A program made the translations under genes and the position numbers. A DNA stretch of 62,415 nt from CAZRIE01 sp964600075 (lineage in GTDB: Bacteria; Bacteroidota; Bacteroidia; Flavobacteriales; Flavobacteriaceae): contig CAZRIE010000013.1 in NCBI GenBank assembly GCA_964600075.1, positions 1 through 62,415 on the forward strand, given 5' to 3'. Under the pieces are notes generated by a model. It saw only the letters and a program-made list of their open reading frames with translations. It was not told where the DNA came from and did no database searches. Shown here one piece after another: positions 52,645 to 59,924 of the stretch (position 1 is its first letter; every line of letters begins with the position of its first letter).

Positions 52645-53394
52645 ATGTTAGCAACAATACAACACAATAGCAAAACCTACGACATAGACCTGTCAGAACC
52701 CTTGGACATTTCAATCCCTATGCGTGGCGATGTCCAAAATGTTAGTGCGTGGTATCTCGATCACCCTAAAATCGAACCGCATACCGAGGGTGGTTTTGTA
52801 GGGAAGGTTTCCGAGGGGGCTTCCACGAATTTCAATGACATTTGGTTCAATCCCCATGCGCATAGTACACACACGGAATGTGTTGGTCATATTACGAACG
52901 AATTTCATTCCATTAACCAGAATCTGGACCGATTTTTCTTTTTTGCCGAGCTGATTTCCGTAGAACCGGAATTGCAAAATGACGATTGGGTCATTTCAAA
53001 GCGTATTTTGGAATCAGCACTGAAAAGCAAAAGACCAGAGGCTGTAGTTATACGAACCCTGCCCAACGATCGAAAAAAAATATCGAGGCAATATTCGAAT
53101 ATGAATCCGCCTTTTTTGCTGGAAGAAGCTGTTAAACTCTTGGTCGATTTAGGAGTAGAGCACCTGCTCATCGACCTTCCGTCGGTAGACAAAGAAAAGG
53201 ATGATGGTGCACTTCGCGCTCATAAAGCCTTTTGGAACTTTAGCGGGCAATTACGAAAGCGGGCTACGATAACCGAATTTATTTATGTGCCCGACACTAT
53301 TGAAAACGGACATTATTTTCTAAACTTACAAGTAGCCCCGTTTGAGAACGATGCCAGCCCGAGCCGACCAGTACTCTATAAAATCGAAAAGTAA
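52645..53394 (+). CDS. Cyclase/kynurenine formamidase-like hydrolase
   Basis: 249 residues from MLATIQHNSKTYDIDLS; an ATG four codons upstream at 52633 is also possible. The metal-binding motif appears as NPHAHSTHTECVGH, the H-x3-H-x-D/E form of the cyclase/KynB family. The family contains formamidases and isatin hydrolases; no kynurenine genes are nearby, so the substrate is open. It overlaps the DUF4260 gene by one base (TAATG). Confidence 0.82.
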   Translation: MLATIQHNSKTYDIDLSEPLDISIPMRGDVQNVSAWYLDHPKIEPHTEGGFVGKVSEGASTNFNDIWFNPHAHSTHTECVGHITNEFHSINQNLDRFFFFAELISVEPELQNDDWVISKRILESALKSKRPEAVVIRTLPNDRKKISRQYSNMNPPFLLEEAVKLLVDLGVEHLLIDLPSVDKEKDDGALRAHKAFWNFSGQLRKRATITEFIYVPDTIENGHYFLNLQVAPFENDASPSRPVLYKIEK

Positions 53395-53744
53395 TGAATA
53401 TACTTTTAAAGTCAGAGGAATTTTTTATGTTCGTTCTTGGTTTGTATTTGTTCAGCTTATTGCCTTATGAATGGTGGTGGTTTTTAGTTTTGATCCTGGC
53501 ACCTGATATCGGAATGGCAGGCTATTTTTTTGGCAATAAAATAGGTGCGGCGGTGTACAATATTTTTCATCACAAGGGCATCGCTCTTTTATTCTATATT
53601 GGAGGTAGCTATCTTTCTCAACCGCTATTGCAGTTGGTCGGGATTGTCTTATTTTCGCATTCGGCGATGGATAGAATTTTGGGTTACGGTCTGAAATATT
53701 CTAAGGGATTTAAATTTACTCATTTAGGGGAAATAGGAAAATAA
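53394..53744 (+). CDS. DUF4260 membrane protein
   Basis: 116 residues with about four hydrophobic segments. The pattern YEWWWFLVLILAPDIGMAGYFFGNKIGAAVYNIFHHK matches DUF4260 (read in parts: APDIGMAGY, NIFHHKG). HSAMDRILGYGLKY closes the protein. The function is unknown. It is translationally coupled to the upstream cyclase gene by a TAATG junction. Confidence 0.85.
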   Translation: MNILLKSEEFFMFVLGLYLFSLLPYEWWWFLVLILAPDIGMAGYFFGNKIGAAVYNIFHHKGIALLFYIGGSYLSQPLLQLVGIVLFSHSAMDRILGYGLKYSKGFKFTHLGEIGK

Positions 53745-53754
53745 AATAAATAAA

Positions 53755-54381
53755 ATGGACACTATCTTCGATTCTTTTTTAGGGCTAGTACTCGGGGCCA
53801 TTTTGATGTATTGGGCGTTCTCTTTCTTCCGGAAAAAAGAAAGTAAAGAGATGACCGAGCACCAATCGACAGTGCTCTTGAATAAAATTCGAAGTGCTTG
53901 CAAGCTGGTTTCCGTAGAAGGTGACTTTGCCGAAATATACCGTTACGAGAATATCAATAAGCGTTTTATGAGTCTTGTGAGCAGTAAAAAGAAAGCGTTG
54001 CTTGTCATAAATGCCAAGGCCCAGATAGGGTATGATCTGAAGAAAGTAGAGATTAGGGCAGACAAGGCTAATAAGAAAATTATTTTGACCAATTTTCCCG
54101 AACCAGAGGTGCTTTCTATCGAACCTGATATACAATTTTATGACATTCAGAGCGGTATGTTCAATTTTTTTTCGTCGGATGATTTGACACTATTGAACAA
54201 AGAGGCCAAACAACATATCCGAGAAAAAATCCCCCAAAGCGGACTGATGGAAACTGCCAAAAAGGAAGCGGCACAGGCGGTTTTATTAATTGAAAAAATT
54301 GTAGAAACCATAGGCTGGAAACTCGATTATTCTGCTCTAGAAATATCCGAAAAACAAAAAAAACAACTTGAGAAGTATTGA
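53755..54381 (+). CDS. DUF4230 membrane-anchored protein
   Basis: 208 residues: one N-terminal helix (FLGLVLGAILMYWAFSFF) and a soluble domain with LNKIRSACKLVSVEGDFAEIYRYE and KKALLVINAKAQIGYDLKKV, the DUF4230 core. The function is unknown. It lies 10 bp after DUF4260 on the same strand. Confidence 0.88.
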   Translation: MDTIFDSFLGLVLGAILMYWAFSFFRKKESKEMTEHQSTVLLNKIRSACKLVSVEGDFAEIYRYENINKRFMSLVSSKKKALLVINAKAQIGYDLKKVEIRADKANKKIILTNFPEPEVLSIEPDIQFYDIQSGMFNFFSSDDLTLLNKEAKQHIREKIPQSGLMETAKKEAAQAVLLIEKIVETIGWKLDYSALEISEKQKKQLEKY

Positions 54382-54394
54382 TAAATACAAAATC

Positions 54395-54460
54395 ATGAAA
54401 TTTTTCACAACTACAATCCTATTTTTAACCTTCTACATTACGACGGCTTACGGCCAATAA
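54395..54460 (+). pseudogene. Orphan signal peptide: truncated exported-protein gene
   Basis: A complete 21-residue Sec signal peptide (MKFFTTTILFLTFYITTAYGQ) is followed directly by TAA. Six bases later a dispersed repeat unit (54467-54490) begins. The likely reading is a secreted-protein gene whose mature part was lost at the repeat. A real 21-residue peptide is possible but less likely, given the cleavage-site-like AYGQ end. Confidence 0.6.
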
Positions 54461-54466
54461 AAAACA

Positions 54467-54490
54467 GATTCGCACCTCCGTGGGAATGAC
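54467..54490. repeat. Dispersed palindromic repeat (GATTC...GGGAATGACG)
   Basis: GATTCGCACCTCCGTGGGAA followed by TGACG. It belongs to the same family as the units at 6173, 19678, 21242 and 45936. It sits exactly between the orphan signal peptide and the Dabb gene. Confidence 0.6.
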
Positions 54491-54505
54491 GACTAATTTA
54501 TATCT

Positions 54506-54835
54506 ATGAAACAATTCGATGCCAATTTTGCCCATACCGTCTTTTTTTGGCTAAAGAACCCGGATAGCCAAGAAGACCGGATAGCCTTTGAAACTTCCCT
54601 CCAAAAGTTTCTCGACAATTCGGCTTATGCCAAGACCAGATTTATCGGCAAACCTCCAAAAGCGGGTAGAGATGTTGTCGATGGGTCGTTTACCTATTCG
54701 TTAATCGTGACTTTTGAATCTACCGAAGCCCAGCAAAACTATCAAGAAGAGGCATCTCACTCTGTATTTATAGATGAATCGAGCGATTTATGGAAAAAAG
54801 TGATCGTTTACGATTCTAAAGGAATACAAAATTAA
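54506..54835 (+). CDS. Dabb-family (alpha-beta barrel) stress-responsive protein
   Basis: 109 residues. FAHTVFFWLKNPDSQEDRIAFE at the start and TYSLIVTFESTEAQQNYQEEASHSVFI near the end follow the Dabb pattern (H-x-V-x-F/W-L at the first strand). Members form dimeric ferredoxin-like barrels; their roles are mostly unknown. It precedes the acetyltransferase gene by 2 bp. Confidence 0.82.
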   Translation: MKQFDANFAHTVFFWLKNPDSQEDRIAFETSLQKFLDNSAYAKTRFIGKPPKAGRDVVDGSFTYSLIVTFESTEAQQNYQEEASHSVFIDESSDLWKKVIVYDSKGIQN

Positions 54836-54837
54836 CA

Positions 54838-55377
54838 ATGCTCGTTTTTAGAAACGCAACGATTGAAGATGTACCAGTTATTGCAGAGCTACATGCTACA
54901 AGCTGGCAACAGAATTATAGAGAAGCGTTCAGCGACACGTTTTTAGACAAGGAAGCACTAAATGACCGAATGCAGGTCTGGGTAGATAGGCTAAAGATTT
55001 CTAACGCGAACCAGTTCGTATGCGTAGCCCAATACGATAAGTCCGTTGTCGGTTTTGTATGTGCTTTTTTTAAGGATAGCTTTGCATACGGAGCACTTCT
55101 CGATAATCTGCATGTATCGTCGGCAGTGAAAGGCAATGGTATTGGCAAACGATTGGTGAGTCTCGTAGCAAATGAAATTAAGATAAACTATCCTGAAACA
55201 GGAATGTATTTATGGGTGCTAGAGCAGAATTCTGGGGCTCGTCACTTCTACAGGGCATTAGATGGTGAGAAAAAGGAGACCATAGAAAGTCATGATATTG
55301 GTGATCGACCTGTGATGATAATTAGGTACTATTGGCCGTCTATGGTCGAATTGCTTGCAAAAGTGACCACAAAATAA
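54838..55377 (+). CDS. GNAT-family N-acetyltransferase
   Basis: 179 residues. The acetyl-CoA loop is VKGNGIGKRLVSLV (motif A) and the N-terminal strand is LVFRNATIEDVPVIAELHATSW. YLWVLEQNSGARHFYRALDGE is motif B. The acyl acceptor is unknown. It forms a compact run with the Dabb, MmcQ-like and DinB genes. Confidence 0.9.
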   Translation: MLVFRNATIEDVPVIAELHATSWQQNYREAFSDTFLDKEALNDRMQVWVDRLKISNANQFVCVAQYDKSVVGFVCAFFKDSFAYGALLDNLHVSSAVKGNGIGKRLVSLVANEIKINYPETGMYLWVLEQNSGARHFYRALDGEKKETIESHDIGDRPVMIIRYYWPSMVELLAKVTTK

Positions 55378-55384
55378 TTCGAAT

Positions 55385-55747
55385 ATGAATATTGAAGTAT
55401 TTCGTGATTACTGTATCTCAAAAAAGGGGGTAACTGAAGAATTTCCTTTTGATAAGCAGACCCTCGTCTTTAAGGTTATGGGTAAGATGTATGCCCTTTG
55501 TGCATTGGAAAGACTTCCGCCACAAGTAAATTTGAAGTGTGATCCGGAGCGTTCGATTGAGCTACGTGAGGCATATGATGGAACGATTATACCGGGTTAC
55601 CACATGAGCAAGTTGCACTGGAATACGCTGCTCTTAAATGACCTGCCCCCAAAATTGATAACCGAATTGGTCGATCACTCCTATGAATTAGTGGTTTCGA
55701 AGTTTACGAAAAAATTAAAAGCGGAGTTCGATACGTTAGAAGACTGA
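55385..55747 (+). CDS. MmcQ/YjbR-family protein
   Basis: 120 residues with the family pattern VTEEFPFDKQTLVFKVMGKMYAL, VNLKCDPERSIELRE and PGYHMSKLHWNTL. The fold is a double-wing, DNA-binding-like domain. The function is not well defined. It lies 7 bp after the acetyltransferase gene. Confidence 0.9.
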   Translation: MNIEVFRDYCISKKGVTEEFPFDKQTLVFKVMGKMYALCALERLPPQVNLKCDPERSIELREAYDGTIIPGYHMSKLHWNTLLLNDLPPKLITELVDHSYELVVSKFTKKLKAEFDTLED

Positions 55748-55757
55748 TGCTTTATAT

Positions 55758-56243
55758 ATGGCAGCTGATACTCGAATTAAGGACCTTTTAAATGGCATTC
55801 ATGAATCTTTCGACGGAAGCCCTTGGTACGGCATTTCCGTTATGGAAAAGTTGAATGGTGTCGATTCGCAATCTGTGAATGTAATTCCCCAAAATGGTAA
55901 AAAATCTGTGGCCCAGCTTTTAGGGCACATGATCAATTGGCGGGTTTTCGTTTTAAAAAAATTACAGGGCAACGCCGACTTTGATATCGAAATGAATAGT
56001 GAAGCGGATTGGCCTAAAATCGAAATCAAAAATGAAGAGGAGTGGGACGAACTAAGAAATGAGCTTCAACGAACCCAAATTAAGTTGGTAAAATTCCTTA
56101 ACAATTGTGATGACGGTTGGCTTGAAACCAAAGTTCCCGGAAAGGACTATAATTTTCACTATTTGATAAAAGGGATACCCCAACACGATATTTACCATCT
56201 TGGCCAAATCGGACTCCTATATGGAATGCTAAAGTCAGATTAA
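55758..56243 (+). CDS. DinB-family four-helix protein
   Basis: 161 residues. Metal-binding histidine candidates are in LLGHMINWRVF and HDIYHLGQIGLL, the pattern of DinB-like metalloproteins. Family members include thiol transferases and damage-induced proteins. It starts 10 bp after the MmcQ-like gene and ends the run of small genes. Confidence 0.85.
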   Translation: MAADTRIKDLLNGIHESFDGSPWYGISVMEKLNGVDSQSVNVIPQNGKKSVAQLLGHMINWRVFVLKKLQGNADFDIEMNSEADWPKIEIKNEEEWDELRNELQRTQIKLVKFLNNCDDGWLETKVPGKDYNFHYLIKGIPQHDIYHLGQIGLLYGMLKSD

Positions 56244-56303
56244 ATTTCTACCAGCCTATCAGAAAGGCTATCTTTGCGCGCAATCAAAACTCTTGTTCTC
56301 TTC

Positions 56304-58076
56304 ATGCCGCAGTTGACTTCCTTTTATACGAAACAAATCGAGAAATACGGAGCGCAACTAGCTCAGGTAAAAAAGCAATTGTTCGCTTCGAGCATGTTGC
56401 GCCTAGCCATTTTTTGCCTTTCTGCAGTCGGTATCTATTTTGTTTTCGGAAATATAAAATGGGTATTGGCAATAGTTCTTTTGGCTATCGTCGTCTTTCT
56501 CTTTTTGGTGACCAGACATTCGGATTTGCAATACAAACGTGACCGTCTACAAGCACTTATAAAAATTAATAAGACAGAAATCAAGGTGCTCAATCGCGAT
56601 TTTCACGACCTTCCAGATGGAAATGAATTCAAAGCTCCGCTACACTATTTCAGCCAAGATATTGATCTCTTCGGAAGGGGCTCTTTTTATCAATATGCCA
56701 ACCGGACTGCATTAAAGCAAGGTAACGAGACCTTTGCCGAATTGCTAAAGGAAAATTCTATTGAAAACATTCTGCCAAAACAGGAAGCCATTAGCGAACT
56801 TTCGAAAATACCTGAATGGCGACAGAATTTTTCAGCTATTGCTTCGCTTGCTATGGCGGAAACCAAAACAACGAGCATTATCAAATGGTTGTCAGTATAT
56901 AGGCCTTTTGTGCCCAATGCAATGCGTTACTTGCCTTTTGTGTTTTCAGTAATTACCGTTGCTTTGTTCGCGCTGTATTTTATGAATATCATTTCAGTAA
57001 TGTTATTGATCTTATGGTTGTTCGTAGGCATGGGTATCGCGGGTATCTACACCAAAAAAATTAAGCAACTCGGTGAAGACGCCTCTAAGGTACTTAGCAC
57101 TTTTCAACAATATAACCAGCTGTTGACCCTTATCGAGGAAATGGATTTCTCATCTGAATATCTGAAAATATTGAAAAGGGAAATACACAATAAAACTGAA
57201 AAGACATCTTTGGTCATTAAAAAGTTCTCTGGGATTCTGAACAGCTTGGACAAGAACAACGATATACTTTACCTGATTTTCGCAAACGGATTTTTTCTCC
57301 GTAGCCTTACGCATTGTTATGCAATCGAGGCATGGATTCAAAAGCACGGTAGCTCCGTTGAAAAGTGGTTCGATACCATAGCTTATTTTGATGCCTACAA
57401 CGCGTTGGGCAATTTTGCTTTTAACCATCCCGAATATACATTTCCCAAATTGGTCAAGAGCGAGGGTGTATTAAAATCTGAGGGAGCAGGCCATCCTTTG
57501 CTACATCCCGAGAAGAGTGTTCTCAATGATTTTCAAATAGATGGGGAGCAGTTTTTTATCGTAACGGGAGCCAACATGGCAGGCAAAAGCACCTTTTTGC
57601 GTACGGTATCTCTTCAAATTGTAATGGCGAATGTGGGGCTTCCGGTTTGTGCAAAGAAAATGGAATATGTTCCCATAAAATTGATAACCAGTATGCGTAC
57701 GACCGATTCGTTGACCGATGATGAATCATATTTCTTTTCAGAACTGAAGCGGTTGAAGTTTATCGTTGACGAAATCCAGAAAGACCGCTACTTTATTGTT
57801 CTCGATGAAATCTTAAAAGGCACCAATAGCACTGATAAGGCAAAAGGAAGCCGAAAATTTGTCGAACGCCTGGTCGCTTCAAAATCCACCGGAATTATCG
57901 CTACCCATGATCTGAGCCTTTGCGAAGTTGCTAAAGAACTTCCCCAAATTGAAAACCATTATTTTGATGCGGAGATAATCGACGACGAACTTCACTTCGA
58001 CTACAAGTTCAAAGAAGGTATTTGCCAAAATATGAATGCTTCGTTCTTGTTGAAAAAGATGGAGATTGTAAATTAA
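56304..58076 (+). CDS. Membrane-anchored MutS-related ATPase
   Basis: 590 residues from MPQLTSFYTKQ; an in-frame TTG at 56274 is upstream. Four membrane helices are seen in two pairs (about 31-70 and 210-250). The C-terminal MutS ATPase has the Walker A loop TGANMAGKSTFLR, a mid-region DDESYFFSELKRL and Walker B FIVLDEIL, with ATHDLSL after it. The mismatch-recognition domain with its Phe-x-Glu is absent, so it is not a mismatch repair MutS. Such MutS-like membrane ATPases are common in Bacteroidota, but their job is unknown. Confidence 0.87.
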   Translation: MPQLTSFYTKQIEKYGAQLAQVKKQLFASSMLRLAIFCLSAVGIYFVFGNIKWVLAIVLLAIVVFLFLVTRHSDLQYKRDRLQALIKINKTEIKVLNRDFHDLPDGNEFKAPLHYFSQDIDLFGRGSFYQYANRTALKQGNETFAELLKENSIENILPKQEAISELSKIPEWRQNFSAIASLAMAETKTTSIIKWLSVYRPFVPNAMRYLPFVFSVITVALFALYFMNIISVMLLILWLFVGMGIAGIYTKKIKQLGEDASKVLSTFQQYNQLLTLIEEMDFSSEYLKILKREIHNKTEKTSLVIKKFSGILNSLDKNNDILYLIFANGFFLRSLTHCYAIEAWIQKHGSSVEKWFDTIAYFDAYNALGNFAFNHPEYTFPKLVKSEGVLKSEGAGHPLLHPEKSVLNDFQIDGEQFFIVTGANMAGKSTFLRTVSLQIVMANVGLPVCAKKMEYVPIKLITSMRTTDSLTDDESYFFSELKRLKFIVDEIQKDRYFIVLDEILKGTNSTDKAKGSRKFVERLVASKSTGIIATHDLSLCEVAKELPQIENHYFDAEIIDDELHFDYKFKEGICQNMNASFLLKKMEIVN

Positions 58077-58083
58077 AAAAAGT

Positions 58084-58277
58084 AGGCAGAAAGCAGTTGC
58101 AGTAGGTAGTAAAAAACTCAAACTTCGATTCTGCCTTTCGGCAAGTTCAAGATGCACCCAGTTTTTTCGGGTTTAAGTAATCAAAAAAACTACCTTAGAC
58201 CTTGAACCAAGCTACGAAGTAGTTTTGAGCTTTAATTTTTTTGTACCTGACATTTGAACTTGTGCTTGAACTTGAAA
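58084..58277. repeat. Heptanucleotide-like tracts between the MutS-like and DUF457 genes
   Basis: AGGCAGA AAGCAGT ... AGGTAGT at 58084-58110 resembles the tract at 50894. A second set (CCTTAGA CCTTGAA CCAAGCT and TTGAACT TGTGCTT GAACTTG) lies at about 58193-58277, running up to the start codon of the next gene. No ORF is in this 202-bp gap. Confidence 0.5.
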
Positions 58278-58278
58278 C

Positions 58279-59280
58279 ATGGATTCGTTAACACAAATAG
58301 TACTTGGCGCTTCGGTAGGCGAAGCTGTTCTCGGCAAAAAGGTCGGTAACAAGGCCATGCTTTATGGGGCTATTGCTGGTACCATTCCCGATCTAGATGT
58401 GCTCGCACGTTTCTTTGTAGATACTATTACAGCGACCGAATGGCATCGTGGCTTTAGCCATTCTGTTTTTTTTGCCATTGTAGCGGCACCGGTATTTGGG
58501 TGGCTTATTTCAAAAGTCGAACGAAAGAGCGAAGCTACTTTTAGAGATTGGTCATGGCTTATGTTTTGGGGCTTGTTTACCCACCCTGTGCTAGATGCTT
58601 TTACGACTTGGGGTACGCAACTCTTTTGGCCCTTCGAGACCCGTTTGGCGTTTCAGAACATCTTCGTTATCGACCCGTTGTATACACTTCCCTTTTTGGT
58701 CTTTTTGATTCTGACAATGCGGCAAAAGCGATCCTCGCCAAAACGTAAATGGTATAATCGACTTGGATTAACGGTCAGCACTGCCTATTTGATAACAACG
58801 CTTATCCTAAAGGGAATTGCATATCAAGAATTCACGCATGGTCTTGAAGTACGGGGCATTTCCTATAAGGCTATAGATACAAGGCCCACGCCTTTCAATT
58901 CAATTTTATGGACAGCCAATATCGATGTGGGCGATGCGTATTTGATGGGAAATTATTCCCTTTTCGATTCTAAGGAAATCGAGTTTACGTCCTACCCTAA
59001 AAATCATGAACTTTTGGGGAGTTTAGAAACAAATGATAAAGTCAAACGTCTCATAGCCATTGTTGAAGGTTGGTATACAGTAACGAAAAAAGAGGATAAT
59101 CTTTTTTTTAACGACCTTCGTTTCGGTATCATAAGCCTCGACCCCACAGAGACCCAGTTTGCGTTTAGCTATAAACTTGAACAAACAAAACAAGGGTTAA
59201 AGATTAGTGAGACCCCTAAATCAAATGTCGACGCCAAACGAATTTTTTCAGCCCTTTGGGAACGTATTTGGGGTAACTGA
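58279..59280 (+). CDS. YdjM/DUF457-type membrane-bound metal-dependent hydrolase
   Basis: 333 residues. The N-terminal signature DSLTQIVLGASVGEAVLGKK, then GTIPDLDVLARF, HRGFSHSVFFA and HPVLDAFTTWGTQLFWPF carry the conserved His/Asp residues of this family. Several helices make it an inner-membrane protein. A ~140-residue soluble C-terminal part follows. E. coli relatives are SOS-controlled; no LexA box was recognised here. Confidence 0.88.
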   Translation: MDSLTQIVLGASVGEAVLGKKVGNKAMLYGAIAGTIPDLDVLARFFVDTITATEWHRGFSHSVFFAIVAAPVFGWLISKVERKSEATFRDWSWLMFWGLFTHPVLDAFTTWGTQLFWPFETRLAFQNIFVIDPLYTLPFLVFLILTMRQKRSSPKRKWYNRLGLTVSTAYLITTLILKGIAYQEFTHGLEVRGISYKAIDTRPTPFNSILWTANIDVGDAYLMGNYSLFDSKEIEFTSYPKNHELLGSLETNDKVKRLIAIVEGWYTVTKKEDNLFFNDLRFGIISLDPTETQFAFSYKLEQTKQGLKISETPKSNVDAKRIFSALWERIWGN

Positions 59281-59294
59281 AAAACTAATTCATC

Positions 59295-59924
59295 ATGAGG
59301 TATTTTATTTTTTGCTCCGGTGTTTTTGGGGTTTCTCTATTTGTCGCTGCTAGTATTATAGGGGGGTTACAGGTCGAGGGGTACAGTTTTACTAGCCAAT
59401 ATATTAGTGAAAGCTTCTCTGAAGGACTGCCGAATGTCGTATTCTTAAGGTATATGTATATTGCCAGCGGAAGTTTACTGCTGTTATTCGGTTTTATGGT
59501 TCCGCAAGCTCTAACACTTTCAAAGGTAGCCAAAAGCGGGTTTTATCTATTTGGGATTTTCTATGGTTTGGGATCGGTTACGGTCGCTTTGTTTCCATGC
59601 GACTTCGGTTGTCCGACCGCTATAGAAAGTTCAAGCTTATCTCAATTAGTTCATAACGCTTCTGCATCTTTTACGTATATGGTTGTTCCCATTTGTTTAT
59701 TGATGATTGGGCTTAACTTGAGAAGCCGGAGCGCTTTTGCTGGTGTATCTAAAGTTTCCCTAATCTGTGGTGCCCTATCCGTAGGTTTTGTGGTGCTTTT
59801 ATTCGGTAACACCTCAAGTACATTTATTGGACTGTTCCAAAGAATTATAGAAGGAAGCATCCTCTTTTGGGTGATCTACTGTTCCTTTTATGTCTTAAAA
59901 CATCAAAAAAATCTTGAAATATGA
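59295..59924 (+). CDS. DUF998 membrane protein
   Basis: 209 residues, about six helices. FTSQYISESFSEGLPNVVFLRYMYIASG and ALFPCDFGCP are typical of DUF998. The function is unknown. It overlaps the next gene by 4 bp (ATGA), so translation is coupled to an exported DUF5060 protein, an unusual pairing. Confidence 0.85.
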   Translation: MRYFIFCSGVFGVSLFVAASIIGGLQVEGYSFTSQYISESFSEGLPNVVFLRYMYIASGSLLLLFGFMVPQALTLSKVAKSGFYLFGIFYGLGSVTVALFPCDFGCPTAIESSSLSQLVHNASASFTYMVVPICLLMIGLNLRSRSAFAGVSKVSLICGALSVGFVVLLFGNTSSTFIGLFQRIIEGSILFWVIYCSFYVLKHQKNLEI

